Origin: Legionellales bacterium UBA4759 | Lineage (GTDB): Bacteria > Pseudomonadota > Gammaproteobacteria > Legionellales > Legionellaceae | Length of the DNA: 16,944 nucleotides | NCBI GenBank assembly: GCA_002403515.1 | Contig: DHHZ01000109.1 | Location: 1 to 16,944 of the forward strand | Reading direction: 5' to 3' | Position numbers and translations under genes: made by a program | Shown: one piece after another, positions 1 to 7,500 of the stretch | Position numbering within the stretch: the stretch's first letter is position 1 | Layout of the letters: each line of letters starts with the position of its first letter | Notes under the pieces: generated by a model | Told to the model about the DNA's origin: nothing | Seen by the model: only the letters and a program-made list of their open reading frames with translations | Database searches by the model: none

Positions 1-27
1 CCGGCCTCAGCCTTCAGACTTTTCAAT

Positions 28-116
28 GCCCAGGTGGCGAAACAGGTAGACGCAAGGGACTTAAAATCCCTCGGGACTAAAATCCCGTGCCGGTTCGACT
101 CCGGCCCTGGGCACCA
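28..116 (+). tRNA. tRNA-Leu (anticodon UAA)
   Basis: The cloverleaf can be folded by eye. The 7-bp acceptor stem pairs 28-34 with 106-112, followed by discriminator A113 and an encoded CCA at 114-116. The anticodon stem 55-59/67-71 closes a 7-base loop with TAA at 62-64, so it reads UUA (and UUG by wobble). A long class II variable arm (hairpin 72-76/83-87) is typical of leucine tRNAs. The T-arm stem 89-93/101-105 encloses TTCGACT. All parts are intact, so it should be functional. It is the first complete gene in the window. No hairpin terminator is seen just downstream, only a pyrimidine-rich stretch. Confidence 0.97.
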
Positions 117-175
117 TTTCTCTCTTTTATTTCTTTTCCATACTTTCCTTATTTATCTAAATTAATAATCATAAC

Positions 176-203
176 TTCATTATTTTTTGGATAATGATAT
201 AAT
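176..203 (+). promoter_or_regulatory. Probable sigma70 promoter of fdxA-yoaA
   Basis: A perfect extended -10 (TGATATAAT) lies at 195-203. A weak -35 candidate (TTCATT, 176-181) sits 16 nt upstream. An extended -10 can compensate for a poor -35. The predicted transcript would start near 210, about 23 nt ahead of the fdxA start codon. Confidence 0.5.
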
Positions 204-232
204 TTTTTCATGATTTTCAGATGGAGTAAGAA

Positions 233-571
233 ATGGCCTTTGTGGTGACCGAGCAATGTATTCGTTGTAAATTTTCTGATTGTGTTGAAGTGTGCCCTGT
301 TGATTGTTTTTATGAAGGTCCTAATTTTTTGGTGATTAATCCAGATGAGTGTATAGATTGTGCGTTATGTGAACCCGAATGCCCAGTCAATGCTATTTTA
401 TCAGAAGATGATTTGGTTGGTGATCAAAAACAATATTTAGATTTAAACCGAGAACTTTCTGAAAAATGGCCTAATATTACCGTAAAAAAAGATGCACCTA
501 AAGATGCGAAAGATTGGGAAAATGTTGAAAATAAATTGCAATATTTAGAAAAAGAATGGCCGAGTGAATAA
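233..571 (+). CDS. fdxA: 7Fe ferredoxin (FdxA, 3Fe-4S/4Fe-4S)
   Basis: Cytoplasmic electron carrier of 112 residues, close in length and cysteine layout to Azotobacter ferredoxin I. By that comparison Cys9, Cys17 and Cys50 should bind the 3Fe-4S cluster, and Cys21, Cys40, Cys43 and Cys46 the 4Fe-4S cluster. Cys12 and Cys25 match the extra cysteines seen in that family. The second half (about 58-112) is the charged C-terminal extension usual in this type. The start is well supported: GGAG at 223-226 lies 6 nt before the ATG. Its last 8 nt overlap the start of the helicase gene yoaA, itself predicted to carry an Fe-S cluster, so the two are probably cotranscribed. The redox partner cannot be read from the sequence. 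Confidence 0.95.
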   Translation: MAFVVTEQCIRCKFSDCVEVCPVDCFYEGPNFLVINPDECIDCALCEPECPVNAILSEDDLVGDQKQYLDLNRELSEKWPNITVKKDAPKDAKDWENVENKLQYLEKEWPSE

Positions 572-2486
572 TATTCATCTAAATAAAATTTTGGGTGAGG
601 ATGGTTTACTTGCCAAGCAACTGGCCTATTATCATCCGCGCCCACAACAATTGGAAATGGCAGGTGCTATTGATGATGCCATTGAGAATCAAAAAACACT
701 GGTCGCTGAAGCAGCAACTGGCACCGGTAAAACTTTTGCTTATTTAATTCCTGCGCTTCTAAGTGGTAAAAAGGTTTTGATATCCACAGCAACCAAGACA
801 TTGCAAGATCAATTGGTTCAACATGATATCCCTAAAATTTTATCAATACTGGGTATTGCCCGCACTATTGTTAATTTAAAAGGTCGAGATAACTATTTAT
901 GTCGGCATCATATCGAACAAGTAAGTCAGCAACATCAAAAAAACTCACCGGAATATGTCCAAGAAATCGTTAAAATTTATGAACAATTGCCTCATCTTCA
1001 GATTGGTGAAAAATCTGAGATTTTAAACGTAGCACAAGATGCGCCCTTGTGGTTTGGTCTAACAGCGCATGCTGAGCATTGTATTGCCAGTCAATGTCCA
1101 GTGCAGTCAGATTGTTTTATGTATAAAATTAGACAAAAGGCGATGGCGGCCGATTGTGTGGTGGTGAATCATCATTTGTTTTTTGCCGATTCTCGATTAA
1201 AAAAAGAAGGATTTGGGGCTTTATTGCCAAGTTTTGAGGTTTTTATTTTTGATGAAGCGCATCAGCTGCCTGAAACAGCCTTGCAATTTTATAGTCAAAG
1301 TTTTTCTACAGCACAAATGCTTCGTGTGTTAAATGAATTGGATTCCACAACATTTTTGGACAGTTCATTGCATTTGCAACTTAAAAAACAAATTCATCAT
1401 CTTGAATCTCTGGTGGAAAATTTTTTAGATGCTTATCAAGCCAAACCACAAACCCTAGAAATTCAAACCGCAATAACTCAGGAGATTTTGCCCTTAAACA
1501 CTTGGCATGATGAGTGGCTTGGGTTAATGCAAATTTTAAAAGACATGCCTACCGCGCCAGAGCTTCGCTGGCAAGAACGATTTTCTTTGGTTTTAGAAAG
1601 TATGCAAAAGTGCTTGCAAATTGATAAGACCGGTGTTGGTTGGCTACAAGCATTAAAAAAACATGCCAAATTGCAATGGTCACCATTTGATGTTTCCAAA
1701 CAAGTCAAAGAATTATTGCAATCTCTGCAGGCCAGTTTGGTGTTTACCTCAGCAACATTAAGAACAGGGGAGTCGTTTGATTGGTTTTTAAGTGCCATGG
1801 GTTTGGATGATGCGCATACGGCCTCTTGGCAAAGCCCATACGATTGGAAAAGCCAATCCATGTTGTATATCCCTCATGGCATACCAGATGTTTATGATGA
1901 GCAATACAATCAAATCTTTATTGAGAAAATTTGGCCTATTATTCAATGTTTGGGTGGAAAAACCTTTATTTTGTTTACCAGTCACAGAGCCCTCGAATGG
2001 GCTGCAGAATTTTTAAGTCGAAGTGCATATAACTTTCCTATTTTGGTTCAAGGCTCTCAAGACAAAACTTCATTGTTGAATACTTTTAAGCAACATGGCC
2101 AAGCTATTTTATTGGGAACTGGGAGTTTTTGGGAAGGAGTTGATGTCCAAGGACAAGCATTGTCATGTGTGGCCATCGATAGATTACCTTTTGCCAATAT
2201 GACAGAACCGCTCATGGCTGGTAAAATGCGCTATATGAAGCAGCTTGGTCGAGAGCCTTTCGACACAATCCAGTTACCACAGGCTATCATTGCATTAAAA
2301 CAAGGCGTAGGCAGATTGATACGTACTGAAAAAGATTGTGGGGTATTGATTATAGGAGATCCGCGCTTAGTGGCCAGAAACTATGGCGCAGATATTAAAA
2401 AAAGCCTACCACCCATGCCATGGACCCGCTCTTTAGATAAGGTTTTAAGTTTTATAAAAGAGCGCGTTTTAGAGCTTGTAGAGTAA
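564..2486 (+). CDS. yoaA: DinG-family Fe-S DNA helicase, YoaA type
   Basis: Superfamily 2 (XPD/DinG-like) ATP-dependent 5'-3' DNA helicase of 640 residues, near E. coli YoaA (about 636) and shorter than DinG (about 716). Visible motifs are Walker A ATGTGKT (51-57), four Fe-S cysteines C113, C173, C178 and C184, the DEAH box (230-233), TSAT (395-398), SFWEGVD (521-527) and motif VI QGVGRLIR (580-587), so it looks complete. In E. coli YoaA works in DNA damage tolerance with the HolC subunit of DNA polymerase III (known for the family, not seen here). The start is a GTG at 564 inside the end of fdxA, with only a weak A/G-rich ribosome site, so translational coupling is likely. The N-terminus then aligns well with YoaA. 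The nearby tsaB matches the E. coli yoaA-tsaB neighbourhood. Confidence 0.93.
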   Translation: MNNIHLNKILGEDGLLAKQLAYYHPRPQQLEMAGAIDDAIENQKTLVAEAATGTGKTFAYLIPALLSGKKVLISTATKTLQDQLVQHDIPKILSILGIARTIVNLKGRDNYLCRHHIEQVSQQHQKNSPEYVQEIVKIYEQLPHLQIGEKSEILNVAQDAPLWFGLTAHAEHCIASQCPVQSDCFMYKIRQKAMAADCVVVNHHLFFADSRLKKEGFGALLPSFEVFIFDEAHQLPETALQFYSQSFSTAQMLRVLNELDSTTFLDSSLHLQLKKQIHHLESLVENFLDAYQAKPQTLEIQTAITQEILPLNTWHDEWLGLMQILKDMPTAPELRWQERFSLVLESMQKCLQIDKTGVGWLQALKKHAKLQWSPFDVSKQVKELLQSLQASLVFTSATLRTGESFDWFLSAMGLDDAHTASWQSPYDWKSQSMLYIPHGIPDVYDEQYNQIFIEKIWPIIQCLGGKTFILFTSHRALEWAAEFLSRSAYNFPILVQGSQDKTSLLNTFKQHGQAILLGTGSFWEGVDVQGQALSCVAIDRLPFANMTEPLMAGKMRYMKQLGREPFDTIQLPQAIIALKQGVGRLIRTEKDCGVLIIGDPRLVARNYGADIKKSLPPMPWTRSLDKVLSFIKERVLELVE

Positions 2487-2515
2487 TAGCCTCACTAACA
2501 AGCTTGATAATTTTT
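2473..2515 (+). terminator. Weak candidate terminator after yoaA
   Basis: A 7-bp inverted repeat (AGCTTGT 2473-2479 with ACAAGCT 2498-2504) spans the yoaA stop codon and encloses a small GAG/CTC helix. A five-T run follows at 2511-2515. The loop is long and the T-run lies 6 nt from the stem, so read-through into the next gene is likely. It may be only a fortuitous repeat. Confidence 0.3.
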
Positions 2516-2608
2516 GTACCTAGCACTAAAATTCTTATAAATTTAGCTCAATTGATTTTTAAAGGATCTGAATTTGTTAATATTGTCCCCTCCAACAAGG
2601 AAACCTCG

Positions 2609-2830
2609 ATGTTAAAAAAATGTTTGTATTTGCTTTTGTTGTTACCCACGCTATCTTTTGCAAAAAACTGTCAATTGCCATGGGAAAATGTACCAGGTCC
2701 TCTGTCAAAAGTTGTATCTTGTCGATTATCTGTCCCACATGGTTGGTTAGTATATGTGATGACCACAGAAGAAATGGAATTGCCCAATACCATTTTTTAT
2801 CCCGATGAAAATCACGAATGGAATTTTTAA
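2609..2830 (+). CDS. Small secreted protein, unknown function
   Basis: I do not recognise this 73-residue protein. It begins with a classical signal peptide: two lysines, a Leu-rich core (about 6-12), and a probable cleavage after Ser-Phe-Ala18. The mature part is about 55 residues, has two cysteines (C21, C38) that could form a disulfide in the periplasm, a PHGWLV segment and an acidic/aromatic tail. The frame is open upstream to a TTG at 2504, but the ATG at 2609 is chosen because AAGGAAA (2597-2603) precedes it at normal spacing and the signal peptide starts exactly there. It lies between yoaA and tsaB, which are neighbours in E. coli, so it is an insertion into an otherwise conserved pair. 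The gene is short, but start, ribosome site and export signal agree. Confidence 0.75.
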   Translation: MLKKCLYLLLLLPTLSFAKNCQLPWENVPGPLSKVVSCRLSVPHGWLVYVMTTEEMELPNTIFYPDENHEWNF

Positions 2831-2929
2831 CCAATAATTTGTGAGTTTAAGAGATTTTGGTGGAATAATTTTGATTTTTTTTAACAAATCGCGCAAAATA
2901 ATGTTTTTTATTGGTATGAGTTATTCAAG

Positions 2930-3583
2930 ATGGTTTGGTTAGCTATCGATACAACAACACAAATTGCAACTTATGCTTTAAAAGTTGGTGATAAAATTTA
3001 CCAAAAACAGCAACTTGGTGCCACAACTCATGCTAAAACCATTTTAAGTCTGATTACTGATTTAATGCATGAAGCAGGGGTTCAATTAAAAGATATTCAA
3101 GGGATTGTTGTAGGGCGTGGCCCTGGTAGTTTCACTGGCTTAAGAGTTGCGTGCGCGGTTGTTAAAGGATTAGCATTCCCATATGATATTCCCATTTATC
3201 CAGTAAGCAATCTTGCACTTGTTGCTTGGAGTGTTCGTAAAAAATACCCCAGTGCTTGTGTATTAAGTTTAATTGACGCAAGAATGCAGCAAGTCTATTG
3301 GGCGATTTATGAAAAAGATGTATGGCATGCCGAGGAACATGTGGATTGCGTTTCAAAAATTAAAGCACCCACAAAGTCTTTTGTATTGGCCGGTTATCAT
3401 TTTCATGAATACCAAGCACTGATTCCGTCTACTTGGTCAATCATTGCCGAAGAACATGTTGAACCTGATGCTTCTATGATGATTGAAATGTTAGCTTCGA
3501 ACTTAATTGATGCTGTTGATGTGGCAGCGCTTGAACCAATCTATGTCAGAGAACAAATCACTCAAGGTCAAAAAAATGGATAA
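2930..3583 (+). CDS. tsaB: tRNA t6A37 threonylcarbamoyladenosine protein TsaB
   Basis: TsaB (YeaZ) is the non-catalytic actin-fold partner of TsaD. With TsaE and TsaC it makes the essential t6A modification at position 37 of ANN-decoding tRNAs in the cytoplasm. The 217 residues include the N-terminal LAIDT strand (4-8) of the ASKHA fold and the family signature GPGSFTGLR (64-72). Length is close to the E. coli protein (about 231). TGAG at 2917-2920 is the only ribosome-site candidate before the ATG, so initiation may be modest. The 3' end overlaps ycaR by 8 nt, so tsaB, ycaR and kdsB form one transcript. The C-terminal third is less conserved than the front, as usual for TsaB. Confidence 0.93.
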   Translation: MVWLAIDTTTQIATYALKVGDKIYQKQQLGATTHAKTILSLITDLMHEAGVQLKDIQGIVVGRGPGSFTGLRVACAVVKGLAFPYDIPIYPVSNLALVAWSVRKKYPSACVLSLIDARMQQVYWAIYEKDVWHAEEHVDCVSKIKAPTKSFVLAGYHFHEYQALIPSTWSIIAEEHVEPDASMMIEMLASNLIDAVDVAALEPIYVREQITQGQKNG

Positions 3584-3755
3584 AAAATTATTAAGCATAT
3601 TGGTTTGTCCTTTGTGTAAAGGGCATCTTGAACCCAAAAAAAAGGAATTGTGGTGTTATTTTGATAAACTGGCATTTCCCATTAAAAATGATATTCCAGT
3701 CATGATAGCTGACAATGCGCGTTCTTTATCCATTGAGGAATGGGAAAAAAAATGA
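3576..3755 (+). CDS. ycaR: Trm112/YcaR-family small zinc-ribbon-like protein
   Basis: A 59-residue protein matching E. coli YcaR (about 60 residues, UPF0434/Trm112 family) along its whole length. It has CPLC near the N-terminus (C11, C14), a third cysteine C27, and the segment DKLAFPIKNDIPVM (30-43) typical of the family. Eukaryotic and archaeal Trm112 proteins activate methyltransferases; the bacterial role is not established. The frame is open upstream to 3507, but the ATG at 3576 is chosen because AAGG (3564-3567) precedes it and the family begins at this methionine. It overlaps tsaB by 8 nt and kdsB by 4 nt (ATGA). The ycaR-kdsB adjacency is also found in E. coli. Confidence 0.9.
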   Translation: MDKKLLSILVCPLCKGHLEPKKKELWCYFDKLAFPIKNDIPVMIADNARSLSIEEWEKK

Positions 3756-4489
3756 GTGCTGATTTTCATATTATTATCCCTGCACGAATGGCTTCAAGCC
3801 GTTTACCTGGAAAGTTATTGTTAGAAGTTCGAGGTCGCAGTATTTTAGAGCATGTTTATCAGCAAGCTTTGAAAGCCAGAGCTCTATCAGTGACTATAGC
3901 AACCGATGATGAGCAAATTTTTAATGTTGCCCAGAATTTTGGGGCTGATGTGCTGATGACTCAAAAATCTCATCAAAGTGGCACAGATAGAGTTGCTGAA
4001 GCTGCTCGATTATTAGATTTAAGTCCTGAGGCTAAAATTGTCAATCTTCAAGGTGATGAACCCCAGATGCCGCCCGAGTTGATTGTTCAAGTGGCTAGCA
4101 TGTTAGCAGATAAAGCCAATGATTGGGCAAGTTTATATTGGCCAATTGATGAATTCTCAGATTGGCAAAATCCCAATATTGTTAAAGTGGTGATGAATCA
4201 GCTCGGACAAGCTTTGTATTTTTCTAGAAGTCCTATTCCTTATTATCGTGATCAAGCAAACGTTCTACCTCGTGCTTTTCGACATATCGGCCTTTATGCA
4301 TATCGCAATCAAAGTTTACAAAATTTTGTGCAAGCGCCTATGGATATGCTAGAGCAATTTGAATGTTTAGAGCAGTTAAGAGCCTTGTCATTGGGCATGC
4401 GAATTCAAATGCAACAAGCCTATAAAATTCCAGGGCAAGATATCAATACACCTGCTGATTATCAAAGTTTTTGCATCCAAGAAGAATAG
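3752..4489 (+). CDS. kdsB: 3-deoxy-manno-octulosonate cytidylyltransferase (CMP-Kdo synthetase)
   Basis: KdsB activates Kdo with CTP to give CMP-Kdo in the cytoplasm, the donor for the inner core of lipopolysaccharide, so the organism makes Gram-negative LPS. The 245 residues (E. coli 248) contain the nucleotide-binding loop PARMASSRLPGK (10-21), HQSGTDRVAEA (74-84), QGDEP (100-104) with the likely Mg-binding Asp102, FSRSPIPY (157-164), HIGLYAYR (178-185) and EQFECLEQLR (201-210). The frame also has an ATG at 3740, but GAGGA (3735-3739) would abut it. The ATG at 3752 gives better spacing, an ATGA overlap with ycaR, and the family N-terminus. No convincing terminator follows, only a T-rich run. 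Confidence 0.95.
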   Translation: MSADFHIIIPARMASSRLPGKLLLEVRGRSILEHVYQQALKARALSVTIATDDEQIFNVAQNFGADVLMTQKSHQSGTDRVAEAARLLDLSPEAKIVNLQGDEPQMPPELIVQVASMLADKANDWASLYWPIDEFSDWQNPNIVKVVMNQLGQALYFSRSPIPYYRDQANVLPRAFRHIGLYAYRNQSLQNFVQAPMDMLEQFECLEQLRALSLGMRIQMQQAYKIPGQDINTPADYQSFCIQEE

Positions 4490-4503
4490 ATATTTATTTT
4501 TTT

Positions 4504-4551
4504 TATAATCGAGGGATATTTTTCTTAGAGAATACTATACTTTAAGTATAG
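4504..4551 (+). promoter_or_regulatory. Promoter/operator region of the 1262-residue protein gene
   Basis: A consensus -10 hexamer TATAAT lies at 4504-4509, without a good -35. Downstream is a perfect palindrome with 8-bp arms and one central base: CTATACTT (4535-4542), T, AAGTATAG (4544-4551). It contains a second -10-like TATACT (4537-4542). The palindrome ends 19 nt before the start codon, suited to a dimeric repressor or a short mRNA hairpin. No Shine-Dalgarno sequence is visible before the ATG at 4571. Confidence 0.4.
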
Positions 4552-4570
4552 AAATCTTGCAGATATTCTT

Positions 4571-7500
4571 ATGGAAGGTATTGCCAATTTACAAGCAGCA
4601 AGAAAAGCTTTCGCATGGTGTGGTAATGCTGCAATTGAATTAGCTATCACTTATGCAACAGATGGCCTTGATAGTAATGCTATCAAAGTTATAGCCTATG
4701 GTGTTGAGGCTCTGTATAAAGCTGCTGAACAAAATCAGTTTATCAATGAACATGTCATTGAGCCCGTACAAAAAAATGTCATTGAGCCCGTACAAAAGAC
4801 TGTCAATGAGAGAATCACAGCACCCTTAGAAGAGATTATAAATAAGAAAGTCTCAACACCCGTAAAAAATATAATTCAAAACCTTCAGAGCTTAGGGATT
4901 GGGAAAATATGTGTTGATCTTCGTGATCAAATTTTAGAACAAGTTCGCAAAACAGAATTTCAAGGATTTTTTAATGACTTGGACTTTCGTGAAAAAGAAA
5001 GTGACCCCACCACAGTTGCCAGTATTAAGCGTATTTTAAATATTTTAAAAGAAGTTGAAGAAACCATTGGTTATATAGAAAAATTTGATCTGAACGCCAC
5101 TTTAACCTATGAATTAGCTAAGCAATTGGGTGGTATTTTAACCAAAATAGGACCACTTGAACAATCTCTCAAAGATTTAAGTCATGCTGTTTTGGATGCT
5201 GAGACTTATTTAAAGCCTGTAATAGGCTCATTAACACAACACCTCGAAAAAATAAAAGGATTTACCAGTCAAACTTTACAAGCGGTTGATGAGAAAACAG
5301 CGCCTATGCGTATGGTTTTGGGTGAAACCACCGCAAAAAGTGGTTTAATGGGTAGTGCTATGGTGATATCACCTTACATTTTGCAGGAAATAACAAGTGC
5401 ATTAAGTACGGACCAATCTCCCAAAAAGACAACAAAAAAATACAAGTATTTATCGGCCAAAGAACAAAGCTATCAAGAAAAGCTCCAAGGTTTAAAAGAC
5501 AAACCAGATATCATTAAATTAAATGCGGTACTTGCGATGTTGCTTGGAGATACAATCAGTATCTATCAAAATTATAAAAATCTCACTCAAGAACTCTATG
5601 AGCAAGGTCAAGCTAATCTAGAACTTATTCAAAAAGAAATTTTGCCTCAATTGCAAAGTGAGTTAGAGGGCTATGAAGAGCAGCTGGGATTACCAAAGGA
5701 TTCATTAGTTAAGGTATTTACTGAAAATGCCCAAGCACAATTAGAAATGCTCAAAAAAAACCTAGAATTGGCAAAAAATGCAAGATTATCTGCAATAATC
5801 TATTCAACTTATGTCTCACCAGTGTTGAGCAAAATTAAAAATAGTCGTTTACTTAAAGTTGTTGTATCTGGTTTAAAATCCATCTCAAGAGCTTTTAAAT
5901 CTTCAGAGACTCAAAACAGTATCCCAGAAGAAATGAGTATGCCAAAAAGCGACGATACTGCTTTGCAGAAATTAAGGATTGCGAGATATCAAGAGTATCA
6001 TACTAATATTAAAGAATTAGAAATAGTCAAAGATTTTTCTAAGACTTTTTTTAAACATATCTCTGCTGAAAAAAAACTAGACATTAATGAATTATATCCT
6101 TATCTACAACCTTATTTTCTGGATAGACATCCTCATTTGGATGTAAAAATTTGTAAAGCTTTGTCAGAGGGTCGCACATTGCCAATTCAAGAGATTAAGG
6201 CGGCCAGAAAAGATGTGGAAATGGCTATTAATCATGCCATTGCCCAGCAAAATTTTAATCAGGAACTATTAAAAAAAAGATATGGTGAAAATCTAAAATT
6301 ACCAAAGGATATTGAAGAGGTAGCTGAAAGAAAAGCTTGGGAGCGTATTGAAATTACCAATGGAAAAACTTTAGAAGTACGTGGAAATGACTTTTATCAT
6401 CAAGACCTTTTTGGCAGAATGCATCAGCTTAAATTATCTAAAAAAGTTGAGATGGCCTTAGAAAAAACGCTTGAGAAACTCAATGAAATGCTTTTACCTG
6501 TGGTTTTAGATGAGTTGGGTATTCGGGGTAAAAAATTATCTGAAGTCCTTGCAAGTTATAATCCGAATGCACCTCTAAAATCAAAAGTTGCAAAAACTTA
6601 TCAAAAAGTACTGAATACCTTAATTAACTCAAAAAATTGTTTAGAGTCCTTAGAGCGTATTCCTGATATAGAAAAAGACCCCAGTTGGAATCCATCAGGA
6701 ATAGTTGCTACGGCTATTGGTTCTGTGGTGGCTTTAGCAACTGATGAAGATCCGAAAAAAATTAAATATGTTGTAGGAACATTATTGCCGATTTTAACCG
6801 ATGGACTAGGGACTGTTTGGGCGGCTCAATCCCTTGCGAGTGACCCAGTACTTTCAGGGATTATGGGTGATTTAAAATCTGAATTTGAACCTTTAAAAGA
6901 TTTGCAATTTTGGGCGCAACTCATGGGGCTTAAAGTTGAACAAGCTCCGCAAGAGTCTTTAGAATTAGCCCAAGATATTTCTGAAGCAAGAAGCCTAGCC
7001 ATGGAAGAGGGCCGTGTCACTTCAGATGGTTCAGATTCAGATGATGAATTCATTGAAAGTTTTCGGGAAACACTGGTATTAGCGTCAGAAGAGCTAAAAG
7101 CCAATGCTCAAGACAAGATTTTACAAGAATTTCAACAAAAATTTCAGACCAGATTGAATTCTAAAACCTCGCTTGATGATATGAAAGGTTTGTCTGATGC
7201 CTTTTCAAAAATTTTAAAAAAAATTGATGCTATAGGAATACTTAGTGATGAAGAATTAGATAAATTACAAAAATTTATCAAAGAAAAGCATGAAGTTTTG
7301 CAAAAAAAATTAATTGAAGTTATTCAAACAACTGAAACAAAAATGGGAATGAAACCAGGGGCTTTATTTGAAAACTTACAATTAAATCAAATGATTTCAA
7401 CGACTTATGTATCTGCTTTAAAAAAATTATATCAGCTTCAAGGTAAAGAGCTCAAATTAGAATTAGAAGATTTAATGTCAATTTATGAAGATAAGAATTT

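Noticed and set aside
1..27. A short stretch before the tRNA that might be the end of another gene or tRNA.
   Set aside because: It has no recognisable tRNA 3' half or CCA and is too short to support a coding call.
1478..1861. A 127-codon open frame opposite yoaA.
   Set aside because: It is antisense to conserved helicase sequence and has no supporting start signal or family likeness.
2504..2608. A 35-codon N-terminal extension of the small secreted protein, starting at TTG.
   Set aside because: The ribosome site and signal peptide both point to the ATG at 2609; the extension would bury the signal peptide.
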